Below are positions 37,929-46,158 of a DNA stretch of 64,000 bases, piece by piece. Made by a program: the position numbers and the translations under genes. The stretch is from Pseudomonas saxonica (GTDB lineage Bacteria > Pseudomonadota > Gammaproteobacteria > Pseudomonadales > Pseudomonadaceae), in contig NZ_VFIO01000009.1 of the NCBI RefSeq assembly GCF_007858365.1, positions 1 through 64,000 of the forward strand, written 5' to 3'. The notes under the pieces are model-generated. The model was not told the DNA's origin. It ran no database searches and worked only from the letters and a program-made list of their open reading frames with translations. The stretch's first letter is position 1. The number at the start of each line of letters is the position of its first letter.

Positions 37929-39071
37929 ATGATATTGATGCCGGGCGCCAATGCGGCCCTTGAGTCTTTGCGCTGTGAAATGAGCCTCACCTGCTCTCGA
38001 GCCGGGGCATTAGGCGAGTACGCGGGCTTGGCGTTGCTGGCCGTTGATGACAAGCGCCAACCCGTTGCAGAACCCGCGTTAATGCATGCCCCGCAACCTT
38101 GGGTGGTGTGGCATGACACGCTCGGCCTGGCCCGTTTCAGCCTTGCGCTGGAGCAATTGCCGGCACACTGCGAACGGGTATTGCTGGTGCTCTATGTGTT
38201 TGGCGCTCTGGGGCCTTTACGGGAACTCGGCGCTTTCCAGCTCAAGGTCGGCGAACAGATCGAACACGGGCTGGCACTGGAGGAATACGGCGATGGCGCT
38301 ATGGTCATTGCCGAGGTGTACCGGCGCAACGATCAATGGAAAATCCGCGCACTGGCTGAAGCTTCAGCCTACGGGTTGAGCGCGTTTGCCCGACGCATGG
38401 GGCTGACTCTGGATGATCGTCATCCCCTGCGAACAGGCTCTGAGGCGTCAGACGACAAGGCTGCGCGTCAAGGCTCCACGGGCACAGGCTTTGCCGTCAG
38501 CGCTCAGCATATTTTGACCTGCGCCCATGTGATTGAAGGCCTTGATCACGTGTCGATCACCTCGTTTGAGGGTCGATACAAAGCGGAACCGGTAGTGGTC
38601 GATCGCAAGAACGATCTCGCCTTGTTGCGCATAATTGGCGCGCCGCCCTTGAGTCCGGTGACGTTTCGCGAGGGTATGGGCTGTGAGCTGGGCGAAAGTG
38701 TCGTCACGCTGGGGTTCCCGCTGGCCGGGCTTGCGGGCGGTGGCGTACAAGTCTCCCAAGGCGTGGTCTCCGGCCTGTTTGGCCTGCGCGATGACGCCAG
38801 CCTGATGCAGTTCACCGCGCCGATTCAGCCTGGTTCCAGCGGCAGTCCGGTGTTTGATCCGCAAGGTCTGGTCAGCGGTCTGGTGACCTCGACCATGGCG
38901 GATGCGCAGAACATGAATTTTGCCGTCAAATCGGCGCTGCTGCTGGCGTTTCTTGAGGCGGCCCGAGTGCCAGCCCAGCGTGGGCGCAGCGAGCGCTCAT
39001 TGAGCACGCCCGAATTGGTGCGAGCGGCGCAATCCGGATTGTGGCGGATTGACGCCAGCCATCTCCAGTAA
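37929..39071 (+). CDS. TerD-domain/trypsin-like protease fusion
   Basis: A 380-residue fusion. Residues 1-165 form a TerD-like beta-sandwich (ILMPGANAAL at the start; IAEVYRRNDQWKIRALAEAS at the end). Residues about 185-345 form a trypsin-like serine protease with His200 (TCAHVIEG), Asp229 (DRKNDLALL) and Ser304 in PGSSGSPVF. The triad is complete. The TerD part lacks the GDNRTGEGDGDDE calcium-binding motif of the downstream paralogues. There is no signal peptide, so it is cytoplasmic. ATG 37929 is chosen over TTG 37896. A protease tied to Ter signalling is the natural reading; its target is unknown. Confidence 0.88.
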   Translation: MILMPGANAALESLRCEMSLTCSRAGALGEYAGLALLAVDDKRQPVAEPALMHAPQPWVVWHDTLGLARFSLALEQLPAHCERVLLVLYVFGALGPLRELGAFQLKVGEQIEHGLALEEYGDGAMVIAEVYRRNDQWKIRALAEASAYGLSAFARRMGLTLDDRHPLRTGSEASDDKAARQGSTGTGFAVSAQHILTCAHVIEGLDHVSITSFEGRYKAEPVVVDRKNDLALLRIIGAPPLSPVTFREGMGCELGESVVTLGFPLAGLAGGGVQVSQGVVSGLFGLRDDASLMQFTAPIQPGSSGSPVFDPQGLVSGLVTSTMADAQNMNFAVKSALLLAFLEAARVPAQRGRSERSLSTPELVRAAQSGLWRIDASHLQ

Positions 39072-39148
39072 CCATTTTTTCCTTGTCTTAAACCACCGTC
39101 TCACTAATCGTCCCCCCCATTTTAAGTATGTTCAGGTAGTAAACATTG

Positions 39149-40285
39149 ATGAGCAGCGGTAATTCCAAGACCCAAACCAAGGTTTTGCATGCAAACCTTA
39201 AGCGCGGTCGCCTGGAGGTTGAGGTCAATGCATCGACTTTTGATCCACAGGCATTGTTCAGTTTTGCCGAGCGCCGAAACCCCAAGCGCGCTTTTTTATT
39301 CGTTTCCCGCGTGCTGGGCCGTCATATACCGGCTCGCCCGTCGCTGATGGCTGAAAGCTTTAATGCGCTGGCCGCCAAGATTCCCGCCGACCTGCCCGGC
39401 CCGGTGCTGGTCATCGGCATGGCTGAAACTGCAGTAGGGCTTGGCGCCGGAGTGCATCGTGCGCTCAGCCAGACCCGCCAGGACAGCGTGTACCTGTGCA
39501 GCAGCCGCCACCCGACGGGCACAGAGTTGTTTGCCCGTTTTGAAGAGGAGCATAGTCACGCCAGTTCCCATCTATTGCACCTGCCGCAAGACACGGTCAC
39601 TCGCGAACTGATGCTAAACGCCCGATCGCTTGTGCTGGTGGATGACGAAGCCTCCACGGGCAATACCTTTATCAATCTGACCAAGGCATTGGCCGAGGCC
39701 GGGTTGAACTCGATTGAACGGATCGTCACCGCGACGCTGACCGACTGGTCCCAGGGTGCCGTGCGCCATGCGATGGGTGAGCACGTCACCAGTATTTCCT
39801 TGCTCGATGGTTGCTACACGTTCACCGAAGACCCAGCCGCTGAACTGCCGGACATGCCCGAAGTGGGCAGCGTGGCCCCAGGCGACTGGCCGCTGGACTC
39901 GAGCCGGGACTGGGGGCGCATGGGCGTGCGTGAACACGCCGATACGCTGGCGCCGGGCTTGCAGGTTCAGCCAGGTGAGCGCGTTTTGGTGATCGGCACC
40001 AGTGAGTTTGTCTGGCCGCCGTTTCTGCTGGCCGAACGTCTGGAACGGGCTGGCGCTGATGTGCATTTCAGCTCCACCAGTCGCTCGCCGATTGCGCTGG
40101 GGCACGCCATCGACCATGCCTTGTCGTTTTCTGACAACTACGGTCTGGGTATCCCCAACTTCCTTTATAACGTGGCCCCCGGCCAGTTTGACCGGGTGCT
40201 GATTTGCAGCGAAACCCCGGCGGCTGCAGTTGATCCGGCGCTGCTCAACGCCTTGAATGCGCAGGTAATCGTCGATGGCCATTAA
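39149..40285 (+). CDS. Phosphoribosyltransferase-like protein with TRSP domain
   Basis: A 378-residue protein. The PRPP-binding loop VLVDDEASTGNT is at residues 162-173, and a C-terminal region (VLVIGTSEFVWPPFLLAERL, HFSSTSRSPI) fits the TRSP domain found beside Ter proteins. It is predicted to attach or remove a ribose phosphate in a nucleoside-like metabolite. The 77-base gap upstream is the largest in the first half of the operon. Its end overlaps the HAD gene by 11 bases. ATG 39149 is used, with a weak AGG upstream. Confidence 0.85.
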   Translation: MSSGNSKTQTKVLHANLKRGRLEVEVNASTFDPQALFSFAERRNPKRAFLFVSRVLGRHIPARPSLMAESFNALAAKIPADLPGPVLVIGMAETAVGLGAGVHRALSQTRQDSVYLCSSRHPTGTELFARFEEEHSHASSHLLHLPQDTVTRELMLNARSLVLVDDEASTGNTFINLTKALAEAGLNSIERIVTATLTDWSQGAVRHAMGEHVTSISLLDGCYTFTEDPAAELPDMPEVGSVAPGDWPLDSSRDWGRMGVREHADTLAPGLQVQPGERVLVIGTSEFVWPPFLLAERLERAGADVHFSSTSRSPIALGHAIDHALSFSDNYGLGIPNFLYNVAPGQFDRVLICSETPAAAVDPALLNALNAQVIVDGH

Positions 40286-41033
40286 TCGCCCGCTGGTATT
40301 TGTCGATCTTGACGACACCCTGTTTCAGACTGCCCGCAAGATGGGTGACGAGCCGCGTTTCACGGCCACGCTGGATGTCGACGGTCAGCCCAACGGTTTT
40401 ATGAGCGCGACGCAAAAAAGCTTTGTCGAGTGGCTGCTGGCCACCGCCGATGTGGTTCCGGTAACGGCCCGCAGCGTTGAGGCCTATCAACGCGTGCAGT
40501 TGCCGTTTGTCCACGGAGCTATTTGCGCCCACGGTGGCGTCATGCTCAATGCACAGGGCGCGCTCGACGCGCCGTGGCATGCGCGCATGGCAGATGAATT
40601 GGCCCTGGAGCAAACCCGCCTGCATCAATTAAGCGAGTTGACCCTGGCGATTGGCACCGAGCTGGGCTTCTCCCTGCGCGGCTGGGTCGTAGAAGAACAA
40701 GGGCTGGCCAATTACGTGGTGACCAAGCACAACAACGAAACCGATGAAGCCCTGTTGCTCGTTATGAATGAGGTCAAGGCGCGTGGGTTGCTCGACGGGC
40801 TGTATGTGCATGGCAACGGCAACAATCTGGCCTTCTTGCCAAATGCTTTGCAAAAGCAGGTGGCGGTGCGTGAGTGGATCCGTCGCGATCAGGCGATCAA
40901 CGGTAAACGCCCGATACTGGGCTTCGGCGATAGCGTGTCGGACCTTGGCTTTATGACCGAATGCGACTGGTGGGGCACGCCCAAACGTGGGCAGTTAGCC
41001 AGTCACGTAATGTCGAGTGTTATCGATGAGTAA
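40275..41033 (+). CDS. HAD-superfamily phosphatase (Cof-like) of the ter operon
   Basis: A 252-residue HAD hydrolase. Motif I is VDLDDTLF (nucleophile Asp11, acid Asp13), motif II PVTARS, and motif IV GFGDSVSDLGFM, with a C2-type cap between. It should dephosphorylate a small molecule, probably a phosphorylated intermediate of the pathway made by the flanking phosphoribosyltransferase-like proteins. It overlaps both neighbours (11 and 8 bases), so production is likely stoichiometric. Confidence 0.87.
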   Translation: MAINRPLVFVDLDDTLFQTARKMGDEPRFTATLDVDGQPNGFMSATQKSFVEWLLATADVVPVTARSVEAYQRVQLPFVHGAICAHGGVMLNAQGALDAPWHARMADELALEQTRLHQLSELTLAIGTELGFSLRGWVVEEQGLANYVVTKHNNETDEALLLVMNEVKARGLLDGLYVHGNGNNLAFLPNALQKQVAVREWIRRDQAINGKRPILGFGDSVSDLGFMTECDWWGTPKRGQLASHVMSSVIDE

Positions 41034-42120
41034 TGCTTTTGCAGGGCTGCACACCGTTGGCAGTGGCAGCTACGACGCCGATGACGTGCACTTTCTGCTG
41101 CGCGCCATGGAAATCGAAGTCACCGACGTGCAGGAAAAAGAGCGCCTGATCCAGACTCAGCAGCGCCACTACTCTGAAATGATCAGCCAGGAAGATGCGC
41201 CCTCCGACACCCATAAGCGTTTGTATCAGTTAGCGCTGGCGCAGAACGGTGCACGAATGGCTGCTGATGTGCAGTCGCTGGCTCAGGCGTTGAACGAGCG
41301 CTACACAGGCGCCTCTATTGCGCTGGTGTCGTTTGTGCGTGCCGGTTTGCCGCTGGGCGTGCTGTTGCGTCGGGCGCTAGTCGGGTTGGGGCGTGATGCG
41401 CGGCATTACGGCATCAGCATCATTCGCGACCGAGGCATCGATAACGTCGCACTCGAAGCGATCATCAAGACCCACGGCGCCGACAACATCGTCTTTGTCG
41501 ATGGCTGGACGGGTAAAGGTGCGATCAGCGGGCAGATTCGCGAGAGCCTGGCTGGCGATTCGCGTTTTCCGGTTGATCCTCGACTGGTGGTGCTGGCCGA
41601 TCCGTGTGGGCGTGCCTGGCTTGCGGCTTCGGCCGAGGACTGGCTGATTCCCTCCGGTATTCTGGGGGCTACGGTTTCGGGCCTTGTGTCGCGTTCAATC
41701 TGGCCACAAGAGCCTGGCCTGCATGGCTGTGTGGTCTATGGCCATCTGGCTGAACATGACGTGACCCGGCCTTTTATTCACAGCATTGAAACCGAGCGGG
41801 CGCAATTGGCCCCGCTGGCATCGGCCCAGCCCTGGACGACTGATCAGGCCGCAGCGTTGCAACACTCGGCGGTGGCGGCTGTCCAACGGATCTCTACTCG
41901 CTTTGGCGTGACCAACCCCAACCGGGTTAAACCGGGCATCGCCGAAGCGACCCGCGCCGTGATGCGTCGGGTGCCAGACCATGTGCTGGTGCGCAATCGT
42001 GACGACCAGGATGTGCAATTGCTGCTACACCTAACCCGGCAGGCGAATATCGAGGTCGAAGAAGTCGGCGATGAGTTGGGGCCTTATCGCGCAGTGACAG
42101 TAATCAGGAGTGTACGCTGA
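41026..42120 (+). CDS. StiP-family protein with PELOTA RNA-binding-like domain
   Basis: A 364-residue protein of the family that databases often name 'cysteine protease StiP'. The N-terminal part contains IVFVDGWTGKGA at residues 155-166, which looks like a variant PRPP loop, and IALVSFVRAGLPLGVLLRRA, typical of phosphoribosyltransferases. The C-terminal about 85 residues fit a PELOTA-type domain. I favour a transferase over a protease. It starts at ATG 41026 inside the HAD gene end, and its TGA overlaps the next ATG. Confidence 0.82.
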   Translation: MSNAFAGLHTVGSGSYDADDVHFLLRAMEIEVTDVQEKERLIQTQQRHYSEMISQEDAPSDTHKRLYQLALAQNGARMAADVQSLAQALNERYTGASIALVSFVRAGLPLGVLLRRALVGLGRDARHYGISIIRDRGIDNVALEAIIKTHGADNIVFVDGWTGKGAISGQIRESLAGDSRFPVDPRLVVLADPCGRAWLAASAEDWLIPSGILGATVSGLVSRSIWPQEPGLHGCVVYGHLAEHDVTRPFIHSIETERAQLAPLASAQPWTTDQAAALQHSAVAAVQRISTRFGVTNPNRVKPGIAEATRAVMRRVPDHVLVRNRDDQDVQLLLHLTRQANIEVEEVGDELGPYRAVTVIRSVR

Positions 42121-43076
42121 TGATCAAGCATTCAGCCTATGCCTTGGGCGCCACGCTTTATATGCCGGCTACTCGTCCCGACATTCTTGACGTGGTCATG
42201 GGCGAAAAGATTCATGGCTTGCGTTCGCTGGTGGTCTGCCTTGAAGACGCCGTGGCCGAAACCGATGTGCAGCAAGCACTCAATAACCTGAAAAACCTGT
42301 TATTGGGGATTGATGCGCGTGGCGGTCGGCCGCCGGGCAGCCCGATGGTCTTCGTGCGGCCGCGCGATGCAGCCATGGCCGCGGTGCTCAACGACTGGTC
42401 GTTGATGCGTTATGTCGACGGGTTTGTGGTGCCCAAACTGCGGTTGAGCAATATCCACCAGTGGCAACAGGCGGTAACACGCGACGAATTGATGCTGATG
42501 CCTACTTTGGAAACGCCTGAGGTTTATGACCCCAGCGCCATGGTTGAGCTGCGCGGTGCCATGCTCGAACTGTTGCCCGAGCGGATCATTGCTCTGCGCA
42601 TCGGCGGCAACGACTTGATGGGCTGTCTGGGCTTGCGCCGTAACCCCGCGATGACGCTCTACAGTACGCCCATGAGTTATGTCATACCGATGCTCTGCGG
42701 AATTATGGGCTCGGCGGGCTTTGCCCTGACGGCGCCGGTATTTGAACAACTCAATGCACCGCAATTGCTGGAGCATGAGCTGGCGCTGGATCTGGCCCAC
42801 GGGCTAGTGGGCAAAACAGCGATTCACCCGTCACAAATAGCCATTATTCACAACGCGCTGCAAGTCAGCCTTGAAGACCTCACCAGCGCCCGCCACATTG
42901 TGAGTGAGGCCGCACCGGCGGTGTTCAAGTTCAATGACGCCATGTGCGAACCCGCGACCCATTACACCTGGGCGCAAAAGACGATTGAGCGAGCGCATTG
43001 GCAGGGAGTTCGTCCTGAATGCAGCTCAGCGGATATTTTTGGAGGCAGCCTGCGACTGGCTGAAGTAGTGGGGTGA
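42120..43076 (+). CDS. CitE-like (HpcH/HpaI family) lyase of the ter operon
   Basis: A 318-residue TIM-barrel protein related to the citrate lyase beta subunit. Visible features are TLYMPATRPDI, SLVVCLEDAV with the metal-binding acidic pair, FVVPKLRLSN, LMPTLETPEVYD and IGGNDLMGCLG. Family members make or break C-C bonds next to a carboxylate, often on CoA esters. In this operon it may add or cut a carbon unit in the unknown metabolite. It is coupled at both ends (TGATG before; GTGA after). Confidence 0.87.
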   Translation: MIKHSAYALGATLYMPATRPDILDVVMGEKIHGLRSLVVCLEDAVAETDVQQALNNLKNLLLGIDARGGRPPGSPMVFVRPRDAAMAAVLNDWSLMRYVDGFVVPKLRLSNIHQWQQAVTRDELMLMPTLETPEVYDPSAMVELRGAMLELLPERIIALRIGGNDLMGCLGLRRNPAMTLYSTPMSYVIPMLCGIMGSAGFALTAPVFEQLNAPQLLEHELALDLAHGLVGKTAIHPSQIAIIHNALQVSLEDLTSARHIVSEAAPAVFKFNDAMCEPATHYTWAQKTIERAHWQGVRPECSSADIFGGSLRLAEVVG

Positions 43077-43747
43077 ATAACGTTTTGAAAACATCGAGTA
43101 ATGGCAAAAAGGTTTTAGCTGCTTTCGATTTTGATGGCACTTTGACATATCATGATTCGTTCGTGCCCTTTTTGCGCTTTGCGTACGGCAATCGATTGTT
43201 CGCCATGCGCTTGCTTCGGATGATTCCTGCGACCTTGTCTTACTTGCTGGGGCGGATATCGCGTAATGATCTGAAGGAAAAGTTGATCACGGTTTACCTT
43301 ACCGGTACGAAGGAAGCGTGGGTAAAAGAGCGTGCGGAAGCATTTTGTGACGTTTCGTGGCAGCGCCTCATGCGCCCTTTGGGCTTAACATCTGTCGCCA
43401 ACCAGCTGGAGCAGGGCGCTATTGTCACTATTTGCTCGGCGTCGCCTGAGCTGGTGCTTGCCCCCTTTGCCAAAAAATTGGGTATCGGCCTCATTGGTAC
43501 CCGTCTGGCTTCGGTCGACGGTGTACTGACCGGAGAGATCGATGGCACTAACTGTCGTTGCGAACAAAAAGTCATCCGTTTAGAGGCGCAATACGGGCCT
43601 TTGGACCAATACACGTTGCGCGCCTGGGGTGATACCCGGGGCGATGAACAAATGCTGGGCGCCGCTCAAGAGCCACATTGGCGCGAATTTCACGCGCTGT
43701 GGCGTCGCAAGCGGCCACTTGACGTGTGCTTGCGTGAAGAACTGTAA
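43073..43747 (+). CDS. HAD-IB phosphatase (SerB-like) of the ter operon
   Basis: A 224-residue HAD subfamily IB phosphatase. Motif I is FDFDGTLTYHDSF, motif II TICSASPELV, and motif IV WGDTRGDEQMLG; the cap resembles that of phosphoserine phosphatase-like proteins. It starts at GTG overlapping the upstream stop. It is the last gene of the biosynthetic half and 74 bases separate it from terZ. Two HAD enzymes of different subclasses in one operon suggest two phosphorylated intermediates. Confidence 0.87.
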   Translation: MNNVLKTSSNGKKVLAAFDFDGTLTYHDSFVPFLRFAYGNRLFAMRLLRMIPATLSYLLGRISRNDLKEKLITVYLTGTKEAWVKERAEAFCDVSWQRLMRPLGLTSVANQLEQGAIVTICSASPELVLAPFAKKLGIGLIGTRLASVDGVLTGEIDGTNCRCEQKVIRLEAQYGPLDQYTLRAWGDTRGDEQMLGAAQEPHWREFHALWRRKRPLDVCLREEL

Positions 43748-43821
43748 GCAAGGCGTAAGCAAAGCACGTCAATAATCAGCAACACCCTAAATGTGCATCA
43801 GTGCAGACAAGGAGACGCTAC

Positions 43822-44412
43822 ATGGCCATTTCGCTGTCCAAGAACCAAACCATTTCCCTTGAGAAAGAAGCCGGCACCGGCCTCAAAAAAATCCGCATGG
43901 GCCTGGGCTGGGACCCGGTCAAGCCGAGCGGCTTCTTTGCCAAGTTGCTGAACAGTGACACTGCCATTGACCTGGACGCTTCCTGCATCTTGCTAGACAG
44001 CAGCAAACAACCCGTGGATCTGGTCTGGTTCCGCCAGCTCAAATCCAGCGACGGTTCCATCGTTCACTCCGGCGACAACCGCACGGGCGAGGGTGATGGT
44101 GACGATGAGTCGATCCTGGTCAACCTTGAGCAATTGCCGGCCGGGGTCAAGCATCTAGTGTTTACCGTCAACTCGTTCACCGGGCAAAATTTTGAAGCAG
44201 TAGAAAATGCCTACTGCCGAATTGTTGATGAGCTGACGGGCAAAGAGCTGGCACGTTTCAACCTGTCTGATAAAGGTCGTCATACTGGCGTGGTCATGGC
44301 CTACCTGAGCCGCACATCGGCAGGCTGGGACCTGACCGCAGTGGGCTCCGTTGCCAACGGCCGTACCGCCCAGGACTTGAGCAGCGAAGCTGCCCAGGCG
44401 GTGCGTGCATGA
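43822..44412 (+). CDS. terZ: TerZ-like TerD-family protein
   Basis: A 196-residue TerD-family (CABF fold) protein, cytoplasmic. It has the duplicated calcium-site features: AIDLDASCILLD and GDNRTGEGDGDDES, the latter fully conserved. It is the first of the ter structural genes and overlaps terA by 4 bases. AAGGAG stands 8 bases before the ATG at 43822. TerZ belongs to tellurite and stress resistance loci; its molecular activity is unknown. Confidence 0.88.
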   Translation: MAISLSKNQTISLEKEAGTGLKKIRMGLGWDPVKPSGFFAKLLNSDTAIDLDASCILLDSSKQPVDLVWFRQLKSSDGSIVHSGDNRTGEGDGDDESILVNLEQLPAGVKHLVFTVNSFTGQNFEAVENAYCRIVDELTGKELARFNLSDKGRHTGVVMAYLSRTSAGWDLTAVGSVANGRTAQDLSSEAAQAVRA

Positions 44413-45635
44413 CCACTCTGACCCCTGGCGCCAACACGGCCGTCACCTCAGGCACTCTGAGCGTCACCATCAGCTACACGCCCGTGCCAGGCGCTGACCT
44501 GGACGTCTCGGCGTTTTTGCTCAATGAGTCGGGCAAGGTACGTGGCGATAACGACATGTGTTTCTTTGGTCAGCAAAGCGTCAACAATGGCGCGGTCAAG
44601 CTGGCAGAGTCGGCCGCTGGTCGCAGCGTGTTCAGCGTCAATCTGGACGCCCTTGACCCGGCCATCGATAAAGTCGCACTGACCGCGACCATTTACGAAA
44701 ATAAAGCCAAGTTCGCCGCCTTCCCGCAGCTGAACGTGTCGGTGACCGGTGGCATTGAAGCGCCGATTCCGACAGAAGGCATGCAAGAAACCGCGCTGAT
44801 TCTGGGCGAGTTCTACCGCCGTCAGGGTGCCTGGAAGTTCCGCTGCGTGGCACAAGGCTTCGCGGGTGGTCTGGCACCTTTGGCCCAGCACTTTGGTGTT
44901 GAGATCGCCGCACCAGCACCAGCACCAGCACCAGCACCAGCACCAGCACCCGCCGCGGCGCCAGCGCCAGCGCCAGCGCCCGTGCCTACGCCGCCACCTG
45001 CGGCACCTGCACCCAAGATCAACCTGTCGAAAATTACCCTCGACAAACAGCGCCCTACCATCAGCCTCGACAAAAAAGACGGCGATTTTGGCGAGATCAA
45101 AATCAACCTTAACTGGAACCGTACATCGCCAAGCGGCGGTGGTGGCTTCTTCGCTTCGTTGCGCGGTAAGTCTGGCGGTATCGACCTGGACGTCGGCTGT
45201 CTCTACGAAATGGAAAACGGCCGTAAAGGCGCTGTTCAAGCCTTGGGCAATGCCTTTGGCGATTTCCGTGACGAGCCGTTTATCCAGTTGATGGGCGATG
45301 ACCGCACGGGCTCAGTCAGCGACGGCGAGTGGTTACGTATCAATGGTAAGGAGTGGCGCAAGATGCGCCGCGTGCTGGTGTACGCGTTCATCTACGAAGG
45401 TGCACCCAACTGGCAGGCCACTGATGGTGTGATCACCTTGTACATCCCGGGTGAGCCTCCGATTGAGGTGCGTCTGAGCGAAGAGGGTGGCACCAAGGGT
45501 ATGTGCGCTATTGCCCTGCTCGAAAATATCGGCGGCAGCGTGAAGGTCAACCGCAAGGTCGAATTCTTCAAGGGCCATTCCGATATGGACAAAGCCTACA
45601 ACTGGGGCATGCGCTGGTCAGCGGGCTCCAAATGA
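44409..45635 (+). CDS. terA: TerA-like protein with two TerD-fold domains
   Basis: A 408-residue protein. A first TerD-like domain (about 1-165, without a clear calcium motif) is joined by an Ala-Pro linker (about 168-200) to a second one (about 205-408) that has SGGIDLDVGCLYEM and GDDRTGSVSDGEW, a partial calcium site. The linker is coded by tandem CACCAG units at 44911-44950. This two-part layout is typical of TerA. It follows terZ directly and terB is 66 bases on. Confidence 0.87.
   Translation: MTTLTPGANTAVTSGTLSVTISYTPVPGADLDVSAFLLNESGKVRGDNDMCFFGQQSVNNGAVKLAESAAGRSVFSVNLDALDPAIDKVALTATIYENKAKFAAFPQLNVSVTGGIEAPIPTEGMQETALILGEFYRRQGAWKFRCVAQGFAGGLAPLAQHFGVEIAAPAPAPAPAPAPAPAAAPAPAPAPVPTPPPAAPAPKINLSKITLDKQRPTISLDKKDGDFGEIKINLNWNRTSPSGGGGFFASLRGKSGGIDLDVGCLYEMENGRKGAVQALGNAFGDFRDEPFIQLMGDDRTGSVSDGEWLRINGKEWRKMRRVLVYAFIYEGAPNWQATDGVITLYIPGEPPIEVRLSEEGGTKGMCAIALLENIGGSVKVNRKVEFFKGHSDMDKAYNWGMRWSAGSK
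44911..44950 (+). repeat. Hexanucleotide tandem repeat in terA
   Basis: About 6.7 copies of CACCAG, followed by a diverged GCGCCA tract, encode the Ala-Pro linker of TerA. As the unit is 6 bases, copy-number change keeps the frame and only alters linker length. Confidence 0.9.
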
Positions 45636-45701
45636 GCGTTTTGTAAGTGGCCGCCTGCCGAGGCAGGCGCCGATCCCGCAATTTCTGACAAGGTGAACCC
45701 A

Positions 45702-46151
45702 ATGCTCGAATGGCTGAAAACCAATGCAACGGCTGCCCGCGACAAGCTTTCGACGGAAGTCAGCAAGTTCAAGAATCGCGAGTTCATGGAAGCGGTGGTC
45801 AGCGGCTGCGCACTGGTGGCTGCGGCTGACGGCTCTATCAGCAGCGAAGAAAAACAGAAGATGGTCGGGTTTATTCAAAACTCGAATGAGTTGAAAGCCT
45901 TTGACGTCAAAGACGTTATCAAGTCCTTCAATGCCGTCTGTGAGAAATTTGAGTTTGATCAGCAGATCGGTCGTGCAGAAGCTCTGAAGTCGATCGGTCA
46001 GCTACGTAAAAAAGAAGATGCGGCGCGTCTGCTGGTGCGTGTTTGCTGCGCAATCGGTAGCGCTGACGGCAACTTTGATGAAAGTGAGCGGGCTGCTTGC
46101 CGCACCATCTGTAATGAGCTGGGGCTGAACCCTGGCGATTTTGATCTCTGA
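45702..46151 (+). CDS. terB: TerB-like tellurite resistance protein
   Basis: A 149-residue all-helical TerB-domain protein. Acidic metal-site features are LVAAADGSISSEEKQKMVGF and IGSADGNFDESERAACRTIC, one in each half. TerB binds metal and couples membrane TerC to TerD-type proteins in the published model. ATG 45702 is chosen over an upstream GTG; AAGG is 8 bases ahead. It is 7 bases before terC. Confidence 0.92.
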   Translation: MLEWLKTNATAARDKLSTEVSKFKNREFMEAVVSGCALVAAADGSISSEEKQKMVGFIQNSNELKAFDVKDVIKSFNAVCEKFEFDQQIGRAEALKSIGQLRKKEDAARLLVRVCCAIGSADGNFDESERAACRTICNELGLNPGDFDL

Positions 46152-46158
46152 GGACATC

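Noticed and set aside
44448..45239. 263-codon minus-strand open frame opposite terA
   Set aside because: Its Cys-Trp repeat is only the reverse of the CACCAG tract.
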